Notes: a model not told the origin generated them from the letters alone. A stretch of DNA of 53,793 nt from Candidatus Gastranaerophilales bacterium (GCA_947584965.1 CANPWQ010000008.1:1-53793); one strand, 5' to 3'. Shown: positions 24,632-33,752, counted from the first letter of the stretch. Numbers and translations: made by a program.

Positions 24632-24647
24632 TAATATGATAAATAAA

Positions 24648-25007
24648 TTATTTGTTGTTCAAAGCATTTTTTAATGCAATCTCAAGCGAAGCGATTTTTC
24701 TTTGCAGTGCCTCTCTGTCATCAGTATCTATTTCGTTTTGTTGAGCAAGTTTTTCATTTTTTCTTGCATAGAACTCAAGTTGTTCTTTATATTTTGAGCT
24801 TACCGCTGCGGTATTAAGTATTCCCGACAACAGTCCCAGTACGTATCCAAGTAGCAAAACAAAAAAAGTGCTTAAAACGACATAACCGCCGTCACCTGCA
24901 GCAGCATTAAATCCTGCCGTTGTTTTTGCAAGATAATTTACCGCTAAAATATATATAAATACACAAAAGATTATTAATTCAATTACCATTAAAACTTTAC
25001 TTTTCAT
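24648..25007 (-). CDS. Small inner-membrane protein with coiled-coil tail (LapA-like layout)
   Basis: The 119-residue protein has two membrane helices (about 5-25 and 42-64, the latter LSTFFVLLLGYVLGLLSGIL) and a cytoplasmic coiled coil (about 72-117). This is the layout of LapA/DUF1049 proteins, which help LPS assembly, but sequence similarity is too weak to be sure. The gene overlaps the rluD stop by four bases (ATGA), so it is in the lspA-rluD operon. Confidence 0.55.
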   Translation of the reverse strand: MKSKVLMVIELIIFCVFIYILAVNYLAKTTAGFNAAAGDGGYVVLSTFFVLLLGYVLGLLSGILNTAAVSSKYKEQLEFYARKNEKLAQQNEIDTDDREALQRKIASLEIALKNALNNK

Positions 25008-25930
25008 TTATTATTGCTCCTTAAATATTTTAAAACTTTTTCAATATCTTCATCGGGGGATATTTCAAGTTCAATTATATCATTATTTTTTAATGCGGCA
25101 AATTTAAGTTTATATGCTTGAAGCACTTGCTCTTGAGTTTTTACCTTTATTGAGTGCTGATTATACAGGCTGTCATTTACTATTGGATGTCCGATATAGC
25201 TTAAATGGACTCTTATTTGATGAGTTCTGCCCGTTTCAAGCTCAAGCTCAACAAAAGAATAACCTTTAAACTGCTCAATAAGCCTGTAATGAGTAACTGA
25301 AGGTTTACCGTTTTCTTCTACCGACATTTTTTCGGGATGATTAGGATTTCTTCCTATCGGTAAATCAATTGTTCCGGTTTGATTTTCAAAATTCCCATTA
25401 ACTATTGCCAAATAATTTCTGCGGGCTGATTTTGTTTTTATCTGCTCAGCCAAATGTTTATGCGCCTCATTATTTTTTGCAACCATTAAAAGCCCTGAAG
25501 TATTTCTGTCAAGTCGGTGAACAATCCCGGGGCGCATTACTCCGTTAATATCAGATAATCCCTCATATCCGTATTTATATAACAAAGCATTTACAAGAGT
25601 TCCCTTTATTTCTTTAACGGTAGGGTGAGTCAGCATTGCTTTCGGCTTATTTATAACCAATATGTCGTCGTCCTCCCAAACTATGTTTAATTCAATATTT
25701 TCGGGCGGAATTATAACATTAAATTCACTGCTTAATTCAACTTCTATTAAATCTTCTTCTTTTACGGAGTATGAGCCTTTTTGTGTTTTTCCGTTAACAT
25801 ATACCTGATTTTTTTTAATAAGATTTTGAACCTGCGAACGCGATGAAAAAATATCCTGCTTTGATAAAAAAGTGTCCAGTCTTAAAGACTCACTTAAAGA
25901 TTGGACACTAAAAACATATTTTTTTGACAT
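25004..25930 (-). CDS. RluA/RluD family 23S rRNA pseudouridine synthase
   Basis: The 308-residue enzyme isomerises uridine to pseudouridine in large-subunit rRNA. It has an N-terminal S4 RNA-binding domain (about 15-65; LDTFLSKQDIFSSRSQVQNL). The catalytic domain carries GIVHRLDRNTSGLLMVAK with the catalytic Asp in HRLDR, then RNYLAIVNG, ETGRTHQIRVHLSYIGHPI. The S4 domain is typical of RluD. The gene lies five bases after lspA, a common lspA-rluD pairing. Confidence 0.93.
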   Translation of the reverse strand: MSKKYVFSVQSLSESLRLDTFLSKQDIFSSRSQVQNLIKKNQVYVNGKTQKGSYSVKEEDLIEVELSSEFNVIIPPENIELNIVWEDDDILVINKPKAMLTHPTVKEIKGTLVNALLYKYGYEGLSDINGVMRPGIVHRLDRNTSGLLMVAKNNEAHKHLAEQIKTKSARRNYLAIVNGNFENQTGTIDLPIGRNPNHPEKMSVEENGKPSVTHYRLIEQFKGYSFVELELETGRTHQIRVHLSYIGHPIVNDSLYNQHSIKVKTQEQVLQAYKLKFAALKNNDIIELEISPDEDIEKVLKYLRSNNK

Positions 25931-25935
25931 TTATT

Positions 25936-26439
25936 TTATGACCTGTTTTTTGAGAATAATGACATAACAATACCTAATGCCCCAAACACTATCATAACAT
26001 CAGCTATATTAAACATAGGAAATGTAGGAGCGAAATTACAATATATGTAGTCTATTACATATCCGTGAGAAAGTCTTTCAATCATATTCATCAATATGCC
26101 TGAACTCAACAACGACATACCTGATATCGCTGTTTGTGTTAATTTTGTTGACAAAATCAATACGGCAAATGCAATTATAGCAAGCGCTATAAATGATGCA
26201 GTAATAATCATTTCAGTTTGTCCGGCAAACAAATTAAATGCTGCACCTGTATTATGAATTTCGTATAATGTCAATATACCGTTACCTACTTGTTTTGTCG
26301 GTGATAGTGACAGAGCATACATAACAACTTCTCTTAACCCGAAAATAGCAAGAGAAAATACTATTGATAGTACAATATATTTAATTATTACTACCATATC
26401 AAGCAATGACTTAGGTTCATTTCTTCGATTTTGCACCAT
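25936..26439 (-). CDS. lspA: Lipoprotein signal peptidase (signal peptidase II)
   Basis: LspA removes the signal peptide of lipidated prolipoproteins in the inner membrane. The 167-residue protein has four hydrophobic segments, NTGAAFNLFAGQ (about 63-74), and the two aspartates expected for catalysis: Asp130 in GYVIDYIY and Asp147 in FNIADVMIVFG. The usual GN.xDR is NMIERL, a mild change at a non-catalytic position. AAGGAG precedes the ATG. Its start overlaps the upstream gene by 23 bases. Confidence 0.93.
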   Translation of the reverse strand: MVQNRRNEPKSLLDMVVIIKYIVLSIVFSLAIFGLREVVMYALSLSPTKQVGNGILTLYEIHNTGAAFNLFAGQTEMIITASFIALAIIAFAVLILSTKLTQTAISGMSLLSSGILMNMIERLSHGYVIDYIYCNFAPTFPMFNIADVMIVFGALGIVMSLFSKNRS

Positions 26440-27496
26440 TTTTTATCTCCTTTTCATTTATAACAACTTTCTTTATCGGAAAAACATTTACTCTTGTCAT
26501 TAATATTGCCATACCTGTCATATCAATTGTAACCGCTGACGGTTCTACGTGAGCTCTTGTTATACCTAATGAGGCAGTAGCATATTCATTGCATTTATCT
26601 TTATTGGATGAAAGTATTCTTGTTAATTCATTGGATTTTAAACCTCTTAATACATCTTCTCCGTGATCTTGAGGATATGTTATTTTTTCATTAGTAATAG
26701 AGCCGAACATAAATACTCCATCCGGAGAAACTGTTTCGAGCAAAATTTCTTCATCATCATTTTGAGTTTTTTTATTAATCTTTTTTGCCTGTTCAACAGC
26801 ACTCGGGGCATTAATATCTGCCTTTACGGACACTTCATACTCTTTTCCTTCAGCTATACATTCCGGAGCTGATATTTCAAATCGAACATCTTTAGCTTCA
26901 CCGTATTTTAAGGTCACTTTCTCAGTATCTATTGTGCTTGCAAGGATTTTCCATTTCCCGTCTTCTTTTCTTAAATAATTTGTATAATTCAAATCAGAAA
27001 GGATAATACCCGTTCCGTTAAATCTTTCAACTGTTTTTAATGTTTCGCCCTGTGCGGTTTCATGAACTTTTACCACCGCATTTATACCGTCAACTTTTAT
27101 GCTTTCAATTGTTGAAGTATATTTTATATCTTTGTATAAATCTGCAGCTTCTTCAATTAATTTAAACAATGTATCTTTATCAAAACCGTCATTATTAACG
27201 TAAGAATCAGAATACATATTTTTTAATTTTTCCAGTTTATTTGATTCTGAGTATTTATTATATTTTTTTATAAAATTTTTTATCTGAACTTCAGGAGTAC
27301 GTTTAAGTTTATTTTTCAAACTAACCTTTTTTATTATGCTCATTTCCTTATCAGGAAGCTGCGTTTCGGCCGACTCAATTTTTATCTTATCCGCATCGGC
27401 AGACACAGGTGTTATGGCATTTGCTATATTTACATTAAAAATTAAAAAAGTCATTATTCCAATTAAACTTACAAGATTTTTATTTGTTATTTTCAT
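26417..27496 (-). CDS. Exported protein with an NTF2/SnoaL-like domain
   Basis: The 359-residue protein has a signal peptide (about 1-27, ending NVNIANA). A Lys-rich linker leads to an NTF2-like fold (about 70-190): helices FIKKYNKYSESNKLEKLKN and FKLIEEAADLYK, then strands and the closing YLRKEDGKWKILASTID. The C-terminal 170 residues (from about 200) look like a beta-rich domain with FEISAPECIAEGKEYEVSVK and DMTGMAILMTRVNVFPIKK. No catalytic motif is evident. It probably works in the periplasm or envelope. It is translationally linked to lspA, overlapping its start. Confidence 0.65.
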   Translation of the reverse strand: MKITNKNLVSLIGIMTFLIFNVNIANAITPVSADADKIKIESAETQLPDKEMSIIKKVSLKNKLKRTPEVQIKNFIKKYNKYSESNKLEKLKNMYSDSYVNNDGFDKDTLFKLIEEAADLYKDIKYTSTIESIKVDGINAVVKVHETAQGETLKTVERFNGTGIILSDLNYTNYLRKEDGKWKILASTIDTEKVTLKYGEAKDVRFEISAPECIAEGKEYEVSVKADINAPSAVEQAKKINKKTQNDDEEILLETVSPDGVFMFGSITNEKITYPQDHGEDVLRGLKSNELTRILSSNKDKCNEYATASLGITRAHVEPSAVTIDMTGMAILMTRVNVFPIKKVVINEKEIKNGAKSKK

Positions 27497-27497
27497 G

Positions 27498-27800
27498 CTA
27501 AATATTCTCTTTTCTGTTTCTGTATATTAGGCAGAGTAGCAAGTCACTCCCCACCAGTATCAAGTTTATTACATAAAGCCATAAAACGAAATCCACAGAA
27601 TTAATGATTTTATTAATTATGCCGAATATATAACCCAGTATTATCAAAGACAGGAAAAGCCTGCTTTTTCCTTTTACGGATTTTGTTACATACGTTTTTT
27701 TTACGGCAAACGGCCAACTTGCACCAAAACATATTAACATGCCCGCTTCCCATAAACTCATTGACTTAATTTGAAAACTTTGAACTAAAAAATCAATCAT
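27498..27800 (-). CDS. Small three-helix membrane protein, PQ-loop/SemiSWEET-like
   Basis: The 100-residue protein has three hydrophobic helices (about 14-32, 48-64, 70-93). The first carries CFGASWPFAVKKTYVTKSVK, similar to the PQ-loop repeat turn of SemiSWEET-like proteins. SRLFLSLIILGYIFGIINKI and DFVLWLYVINLILVGSDLLL follow. Such proteins form dimers that may move small solutes, but many have no assigned substrate. It lies one base before the next gene's start region on the same strand and probably shares its transcript. Confidence 0.6.
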   Translation of the reverse strand: MIDFLVQSFQIKSMSLWEAGMLICFGASWPFAVKKTYVTKSVKGKSRLFLSLIILGYIFGIINKIINSVDFVLWLYVINLILVGSDLLLCLIYRNRKENI

Positions 27801-27833
27801 AAATACTTCTCCAACCCTAATTATTATTTACAA

Positions 27834-27863
27834 TTGTACCATAAAATTTGTTTTTGGTAGAAT
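27834..27863 (+). promoter_or_regulatory. Possible coaX promoter
   Basis: TTGTAC and TAGAAT are separated by 18 bases in the 81-base gap before coaX, which has AAGG five bases before its ATG. The match is moderate. Confidence 0.35.
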
Positions 27864-27881
27864 GAATAAAAAAAGGTAATT

Positions 27882-28646
27882 ATGCTTATAGCAATAGACA
27901 TAGGAAATACAAATATTACGCTCGGAGTCTTTAATAATAACGAGCTTGTACATGTATGGCGGTTATCCACCGTTCTTTCAAGAACCGAAGACGAATACGG
28001 AGTTTTTTTAAAAAATCTTCTTAGGGAGAATAATCTTGAAACAGAAGTAAAAAATGCCGTTATATCGAGTGTCGTTGTTCAATTAACCGAACGAATTGAA
28101 AAAGCGATAAAAAAATATCTTAATATAGACTCATTAATTATTACGCATAAAATAAATACAAATATCAAAATAAAAACGGACACGCCTTCGCAGGTTGGTG
28201 CTGACAGAATAGCAAATGCCTGCGCTGCAGCAAAATTGTACAGTGTACCTGCTATTGTTGTAGATTTTGGAACCGCAACTTCTTTTGATATAGTTAATGA
28301 AAAAAAGGAATTTATGGGCGGAATTATTACGGCAGGTATGAAAATCCAAGCGGAAGCATTAAGCGCTAAGACTTCAAAATTGCCTAATTTATTTATAGAA
28401 GCGCCTAAAACGGCAATCGGACGAAATACCGTTGACGCAATGTTATCGGGAATTGTAAGAGGTCATGCTGCTATGATAGACGGATTAATTTTTGAATGCG
28501 AGCGTGAACTGGGACAAAAAGCAATTATTATTGCAACGGGCGGATATTCTAATGTTATAAGCGAATTTTTAAGACGGAAATTTGATTATATTAATCCGGA
28601 TTTAACTCTTATCGGAGAAAAAATTTTATTTGATTTAAACAGATAA
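27882..28646 (+). CDS. coaX: Type III pantothenate kinase
   Basis: CoaX phosphorylates pantothenate, the first step of CoA synthesis from the PanC product. The 254-residue protein starts MLIAIDIGNTNITLGVF (phosphate-binding, with Asp6), has PSQVGADRIANACAA and VVDFGTATSFDIV, and GGIITAGMKIQAEAL. It is a single gene that converges on kdsC with a 12-bp overlap, leaving no terminator between them. It complements panB/panC at 12.8-14.5 kb. Confidence 0.95.
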   Translation: MLIAIDIGNTNITLGVFNNNELVHVWRLSTVLSRTEDEYGVFLKNLLRENNLETEVKNAVISSVVVQLTERIEKAIKKYLNIDSLIITHKINTNIKIKTDTPSQVGADRIANACAAAKLYSVPAIVVDFGTATSFDIVNEKKEFMGGIITAGMKIQAEALSAKTSKLPNLFIEAPKTAIGRNTVDAMLSGIVRGHAAMIDGLIFECERELGQKAIIIATGGYSNVISEFLRRKFDYINPDLTLIGEKILFDLNR

Positions 28647-29141
28647 ATTTTGAGTTTTAAAAATCAAATCGGTAAGTTCTCTAACGGCACCTCTTCCTCC
28701 GCATTTTGAAGATACAAAATGACAAACTTGTTTAACTTCATCTACCGCGTCATTAGGGCAGCATGCCAGTCCGACTTCATTTAAAACGCACAAATCAGGC
28801 AAATCATCCCCCATATATGCAACTTCATCAAGGTTGACATTATATTCTTTAACCAGTTCTTTCATAGCTTTAATTTTATTTTTTTGTCCCATATATAATT
28901 TTGTCATTCCGAGAGTTTCAAAACGGTGCTTAACGGTTCCGTTATCTCTTGCGGTAATTATTGCAGTAATAATTCCTGCTTTTGTAAGCATTACAATACC
29001 TTGACCGTCTTTAGCGTTAAATGTTTTATATTCAACTCCGTTTTCATCAAAAGTAAGACTTCCGTCCGTCATAACTCCGTCTATATCAAATGCAACTAGT
29101 TTTATTTTTGAAACTTTTTTAATTAAATCATCGTTATACAT
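28635..29141 (-). CDS. kdsC: 3-deoxy-D-manno-octulosonate 8-phosphate phosphatase
   Basis: KdsC dephosphorylates KDO-8-phosphate, the sugar linking lipid A to the LPS core. The 168-residue HAD-family enzyme has KLVAFDIDGVMTDGSLTF (nucleophile Asp and acid/base Asp), IITARDN, a conserved Lys and AYMGDDLPDLCVLNEVGL. The lack of a cap domain and the length are right for KdsC. It overlaps kdsD by one base (TAATG). Confidence 0.93.
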   Translation of the reverse strand: MYNDDLIKKVSKIKLVAFDIDGVMTDGSLTFDENGVEYKTFNAKDGQGIVMLTKAGIITAIITARDNGTVKHRFETLGMTKLYMGQKNKIKAMKELVKEYNVNLDEVAYMGDDLPDLCVLNEVGLACCPNDAVDEVKQVCHFVSSKCGGRGAVRELTDLIFKTQNLSV

Positions 29142-30124
29142 TATGCAACTCCGGCCTTTAATAAGTCATGAATATGTATTATACCGATTGGAGAATTATT
29201 TTCATCACAAACGGCAAGTGAAGTAATTGAATGTTTTTCCATTAGCGCAAGTGCTTTTGCAGCCATGTCATTTGCGGAAATTGTTTTTGGATTTTTTGTC
29301 ATTACCGTTTTTGTGGAAAGAATTGAAACATCAGGATACCTTAAAAGTATCCTTCTTATATCACCATCTGTAATTAAACCCGTTAATTTATTTTCCTCAT
29401 TAACAACCAACGCACAACCCAGTTTCTTTTTTGATATTAAATCCACTGTTTCTATAAATGTATCATTTTCATGCGCAATAGGAAGAAGCGCTTTATCTTT
29501 TAACATTAAGTCTTTAATCATATACAAAATGCCTTTGCCTAATGCGCCGGATGGGTGATACAACAGAAAATCCTCTGTTGAAAATCCCCTTTGCTTTAAC
29601 AAACAAACCGCAAGCGCGTCACCCATTGCAAGAGTTGCCGTTGTACTTGCCGTTGGAGCTTTACCGAGCGGGCATGCTTCTTTTTCTACGGAAATATCAA
29701 AATATATATCCGCACACTTTCCGAGTGTCGAATTTTTATTACCCGCTAAAACAATAAGAGGTACTTCAAATCGTTTTATAAGCGGAAGCAAATTCAATAA
29801 TTCCATTGTTTCACCGCTGTTAGATATGGCAATTACAACATCTTCACGTGTAATTATACCCGAATCCCCATGAGTACTTTCCGCAGGATGTAAAAAATAC
29901 GCAGGTGTTCCTGTTGATGAAAGTGTTGCTGCAATTTTTCTACCTATTAATCCCGATTTTCCCATTCCCGTTACAATAACTCTGCCTTTTGAGCTTATTA
30001 TCTTTTCAACGGCTTCTTCAAGATTATCATTTATTCTGCTTTGCAGTTTCATTATTGAATCAGCTTCTATTTTAAAAACTTCTTTTGCTAATTCTTCTAA
30101 TGTTGATTTTTGTATAATTTCCAC
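29141..30124 (-). CDS. kdsD: Arabinose-5-phosphate isomerase
   Basis: KdsD converts ribulose-5-phosphate to arabinose-5-phosphate, the KDO precursor. It has a SIS domain (about 35-175: GMGKSGLIGRKIAATLSSTG, HPAESTHGDSGIITR, NSGETMELLNLLP) and two CBS domains (about 200-327, with GLITDGDIRR and SIGIIHIHDLL). I start at GTG 30124, seven bases after AAAGG, giving 327 residues. A GTG at 30139 would add five residues with no ribosome-binding site. The kdsD-kdsC pair implies KDO-containing LPS, hence a true outer membrane. Confidence 0.93.
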   Translation of the reverse strand: MEIIQKSTLEELAKEVFKIEADSIMKLQSRINDNLEEAVEKIISSKGRVIVTGMGKSGLIGRKIAATLSSTGTPAYFLHPAESTHGDSGIITREDVVIAISNSGETMELLNLLPLIKRFEVPLIVLAGNKNSTLGKCADIYFDISVEKEACPLGKAPTASTTATLAMGDALAVCLLKQRGFSTEDFLLYHPSGALGKGILYMIKDLMLKDKALLPIAHENDTFIETVDLISKKKLGCALVVNEENKLTGLITDGDIRRILLRYPDVSILSTKTVMTKNPKTISANDMAAKALALMEKHSITSLAVCDENNSPIGIIHIHDLLKAGVA

Positions 30125-30134
30125 ATTTAAACCT

Positions 30135-30163
30135 TTCACTATAAATTATTTTAATTATACAAT
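30135..30163 (+). promoter_or_regulatory. Promoter of the accessory block
   Basis: TTCACT and TACAAT are separated by 17 bases. Six bases later comes an ATG (30170) that opens a six-codon reading frame. The predicted transcription start coincides with that ATG. Confidence 0.5.
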
Positions 30164-30169
30164 AATATT

Positions 30170-30190
30170 ATGCAAAGTAAAAAAGTATGA
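30170..30190 (+). CDS. Putative six-codon leaderless minigene (MQSKKV) coupled to the next start
   Basis: ATG at 30170 lies six bases behind the -10 box. It reads MQSKKV and stops at TGA 30188-30190, which overlaps the ATG of the main gene at 30187 (ATGA). The main gene has no Shine-Dalgarno sequence, so reinitiation after this minigene could deliver ribosomes. This is inferred from arrangement only. Confidence 0.35.
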   Translation: MQSKKV

Positions 30191-31980
30191 ATAAAGATTT
30201 ATATAAAAAAAATTACTTATTAAATATAAATATAATATTTACCACGGTAATAATTATTCTTAATTTGATTCCTTATTATATTTCAGCTGGGAACAAGGAA
30301 TCTTTTACAATTATAAGCCTGCTTATAAACTGCCTTATATTTGCAGGCTACAGAATAATTATTTCAAATTTATGGGAAAAATACAGGCTTCCGATAAAAA
30401 AAGAACTGTTATATATTAATTACCCTTTAACAATAGCATTAATATTCGTTTTCATAGCAATAGTACTTTTAACAAACATAATAATTATAGCTGCTGTTAA
30501 TAAAGATGCCGTTAATCCCGTATTTATCTCCAGCTTTTTCTTCAGCACAATGACTATGCTTTTGCCGTCAATGCTTTTAATTATTTACATGTTTTTAATT
30601 TGTCCGTCTTTTTTAATACCGTCATTTGAAAGAAAAAAACAAGAAAACAAATCTGACATAATCCTGTTAATTTTCTTTATCAGTTTTATAATATTTTTAT
30701 TTTTTAAATTTGTTATAGGAATTACGGATAATTTTTTATCAAAAGATAAATACAGAGCAAAAAAATTACCGTTAGAGTATTCTACCAAATATTTAAAATA
30801 TAAAAATATGCTGCCTGAAAGAATAAACATATTAAAGAAACAGGAAGTAAAAGTTCCTCTATATTTTACTTCGGACGGATTTAAATTTAAAAACTATATA
30901 GAAGCGGAAGATTTTTGCCGTTCGATTAATGCAAGAGTTCCTAATCATCTTGAAATATATAATATTATATTTAACAGATTTGACACTTTCGGCGAACAAT
31001 ACTATTGGACAAGTGACAGAATAGGAAAATATCCGCTAACATTACATTTTAAGAATATGACATACGAAATAACTATTAAACCAATAGGAATTATACCTGT
31101 TTTATATTGTGTAGCAGACGGAGAAGAATACAAATATTCACTTAAACAAAATTATTTTTATAAGGCAAAAACAAAAAAACGTAACTCTACACAAACCCAA
31201 AACAAAAAAGCATTTGAATTTCCTCCCAAAACTATAAATGATAAATTAACAAATAAGGAAAACCAGAATAATAAACAAAATATTAATAACACATTAAAAA
31301 ATGAAGCATCTTTTGTGAATTTCAGTATAAAGCATGTTCCAAAAGAAGTATTTGATGAACTTTTAACTCAAGGATACTATTATAATTCCTCATCGAAAGC
31401 AAATCCTTATTATGAATCATCAGATAGTAAATTAAATTTAAAAATAAAACAAAATGCTCATAATATAAGATTGTGCAATTTTCTGTTTACCGAATATAAA
31501 GATATATCATTACAAAATCAAAGAGAAATATGGCGTCAGAGTTTTTGTTCACCGTCATTTGAGCTTATAAAAGCGACGCCGGTCCTAAAAACAAGGTACG
31601 AAAAAGACGCATATTGCATGTCAAATGAAGGTAGATTACCTAATATAGCTGAACTTGGCGGAATTATAAAAACTCTTAAAATTCCTGCATCTAATAATTT
31701 GTACTGGACAAATAATACTGTAACCGATTACTTTAATGACGGAAAAAGACCTGTTGCCGTGTATTATACAAATAATGATTTTATTCAAGTAAAATTACCC
31801 GATAACGGAATTAAAGCAAATACATTCTGCATAAAACAATCTAATAATCCGTCTAAGATTATATCCAATTATTCATCAAGATTTTTTGGTGAAACAGGTA
31901 AATATTATGCTCAAAAAATATGCCCGTCATGCCAATATTATGAAATGCCGGATACTGTTCTTATTGACAGTTATATTTAA
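30187..31980 (+). CDS. Polytopic membrane protein with two DUF1566/C-type-lectin-like domains
   Basis: Of 597 residues, the first 180 contain about five membrane helices (near 13-31, 42-60, 80-103, 112-140, 157-178). Two similar soluble repeats follow. The first (about 239-309) has AEDFCRSINARVPNHLEIYN, YYWTSD and a final Cys308. The second (about 472-549) has KDAYCMSNEGRLPNIAELGG, LYWTNN and Cys548. This A..C....RLP...E....YWT..C pattern is that of DUF1566/FGE-like C-type-lectin folds, with one Cys near each end that could form a disulfide. An Asn/Lys-rich linker separates them. The soluble part would be periplasmic or surface-exposed. Ligand and function unknown. The gene is very A/T-rich. 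Confidence 0.6.
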   Translation: MNKDLYKKNYLLNINIIFTTVIIILNLIPYYISAGNKESFTIISLLINCLIFAGYRIIISNLWEKYRLPIKKELLYINYPLTIALIFVFIAIVLLTNIIIIAAVNKDAVNPVFISSFFFSTMTMLLPSMLLIIYMFLICPSFLIPSFERKKQENKSDIILLIFFISFIIFLFFKFVIGITDNFLSKDKYRAKKLPLEYSTKYLKYKNMLPERINILKKQEVKVPLYFTSDGFKFKNYIEAEDFCRSINARVPNHLEIYNIIFNRFDTFGEQYYWTSDRIGKYPLTLHFKNMTYEITIKPIGIIPVLYCVADGEEYKYSLKQNYFYKAKTKKRNSTQTQNKKAFEFPPKTINDKLTNKENQNNKQNINNTLKNEASFVNFSIKHVPKEVFDELLTQGYYYNSSSKANPYYESSDSKLNLKIKQNAHNIRLCNFLFTEYKDISLQNQREIWRQSFCSPSFELIKATPVLKTRYEKDAYCMSNEGRLPNIAELGGIIKTLKIPASNNLYWTNNTVTDYFNDGKRPVAVYYTNNDFIQVKLPDNGIKANTFCIKQSNNPSKIISNYSSRFFGETGKYYAQKICPSCQYYEMPDTVLIDSYI

Positions 31981-32015
31981 TAAATTTATCATCTAAATAA
32001 ACAGAGGAGATTAAT

Positions 32016-33749
32016 ATGCCATTTGAGCTTAATTTAACAATAGAAGAACTTGAAAAAAGAACACATAAAGATTATCTGATAAGAAAGCCGATGTTAAAAG
32101 AAGACGCGGTTGAATACCTCGCATTGAGCGAGGGCGACAAAAAAGCACTTGCACATCTTGTAAAAGCCGCAAATATTGCAAACATTATATACATGAAACA
32201 GGATAACGAATTAAATCTGCCGTTTAGAGATTATCTTGATGAAGAAATAAAAAAAGGGAATAAACAGGCAGAACTTACAAAAATATTATTTAATGCACAA
32301 TTAGGCATAATCGGCATAGACTCGGAGTCAAAACCCGTTATACTTTTAAAAGGAGCAAAAGAAAGTGACGGCAAAGCATTTTACCCTTCTGACCTTACAA
32401 AAAACGAACTGCATAATATTTTAAAAGAAATGCTGAAAAACGGCGAAAAAGAAGAAGTCGCGAAAATATTAAATCAAAGAACAATAGTAAAACGCAGCGG
32501 CAATAAATTAAAAGCCTTTGATTATACGGAAGAATTTAAAGAAGAATTTAATAAAATAGCAGATGAACTTGAACTGGCTTCAAAAACTTCAACGAACCAA
32601 GATTTTAATGAATATCTGAATTTGCAGGCGAAGGCTTTAAGAGAAAATAATCCTATGTTTGACGCTTATGCCGATAAAAAATGGGCGACGTTACAGGATA
32701 CTCCGCTTGAATTTACAATATCACGCGAGCAATACGCCGACCTTTTAACGGGAAGCGTTATGGAGGATGAAGAATTAAAAAATCTGCTTGAAGAAAACAA
32801 TATAACCCCTATATCAAAAGATTCAATAGGGATAAGGGTTGGAATAGTAAATAAAAAAGGGACTCAGGATTTATTAAAGGTAAAAAAATATTTGCCTTTA
32901 ATGGCTGAAAATATGCCATTAAAAGACAAATACGAACAAAATATATCCTCTGATGAAGATAATCTTCAAACAATGGCAGATGTTGATATAGTATCACTTA
33001 GAGGGGACGAGGGTTCATACAGGGGCGGAATTACCATTGCTCAAAATCTCCCTAATAACGACAAATTATCATTAACAATAGGCGGAGGAAGAAGAAATAT
33101 TTATCACAGACAGGTAAGAACAAGCAATTCCCCCGAAGCCATAGAACGTAGGAAAAAAAGATTAAATGCTACACTTGCCCCCGAATTACATAAATATTAC
33201 AACCCTGAAGCCGACCATTGGTTTACTATCGGGCATGAAAATGTGCATTCGCTGGGCCCCAAATCAGGTACGGAAGCACTAGGCAAATACAAAAATATTA
33301 TTGAAGAAAACAAAGCGGATATGGGTTCTTTGGCACTGTTAGACTGCTTGACGGAAGCCGGAGTATATACGGAAGAAGAAAAGAAACAAATACTTGTAAC
33401 ATTTGGTGCAAACTGCTTTTTAAAGGCAAAGCCCGAATTATCACAAGCACACAGAGTCCGAACTATAATGCAGGCATACTTTTTTATTAAAGAAAAAGCC
33501 ATAACCGTAAGCAATGACGGCATTATTAATATAGATATTGATAAAATGACAAAAACAGCAATGAAAATGCTGACGGAAATTATTGAAGTTCAGCTGTCGC
33601 AGGATTTCAATATGGGCGAAAATTATGTTAATAAATACTTTCAATGGACTGATGAAATAAATGCCGTTTCAAATAAATTAAAACAAACCGATAAATCGCT
33701 CAACGGAATGATAGAAACACCGTTGGCTGATTTTATTATAAAGGAATAA
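32016..33749 (+). CDS. Dipeptidyl-peptidase III-like (M49) zinc metallopeptidase with an HExxH motif
   Basis: This 577-residue cytoplasmic-looking protein has no signal peptide. Zinc ligands are predicted at His407 and His411 in GHENVHSLGP, with Glu408 catalytic, and a downstream EENKAD (430-435) gives the Glu ligand. M49 enzymes carry H-E-x-x-x-H and E-E-x-x-A-D, so the second motif fits and the first is one residue shorter. AFYPSDLTKNEL (121-132) and the late helix AHRVRTIMQAYFFIKEKAI also fit M49. DPP III removes dipeptides from short peptides. GAGGAG precedes the start. It stands three bases before a radical SAM gene and may be co-expressed with it. Confidence 0.7.
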   Translation: MPFELNLTIEELEKRTHKDYLIRKPMLKEDAVEYLALSEGDKKALAHLVKAANIANIIYMKQDNELNLPFRDYLDEEIKKGNKQAELTKILFNAQLGIIGIDSESKPVILLKGAKESDGKAFYPSDLTKNELHNILKEMLKNGEKEEVAKILNQRTIVKRSGNKLKAFDYTEEFKEEFNKIADELELASKTSTNQDFNEYLNLQAKALRENNPMFDAYADKKWATLQDTPLEFTISREQYADLLTGSVMEDEELKNLLEENNITPISKDSIGIRVGIVNKKGTQDLLKVKKYLPLMAENMPLKDKYEQNISSDEDNLQTMADVDIVSLRGDEGSYRGGITIAQNLPNNDKLSLTIGGGRRNIYHRQVRTSNSPEAIERRKKRLNATLAPELHKYYNPEADHWFTIGHENVHSLGPKSGTEALGKYKNIIEENKADMGSLALLDCLTEAGVYTEEEKKQILVTFGANCFLKAKPELSQAHRVRTIMQAYFFIKEKAITVSNDGIINIDIDKMTKTAMKMLTEIIEVQLSQDFNMGENYVNKYFQWTDEINAVSNKLKQTDKSLNGMIETPLADFIIKE

Positions 33750-33752
33750 TTA

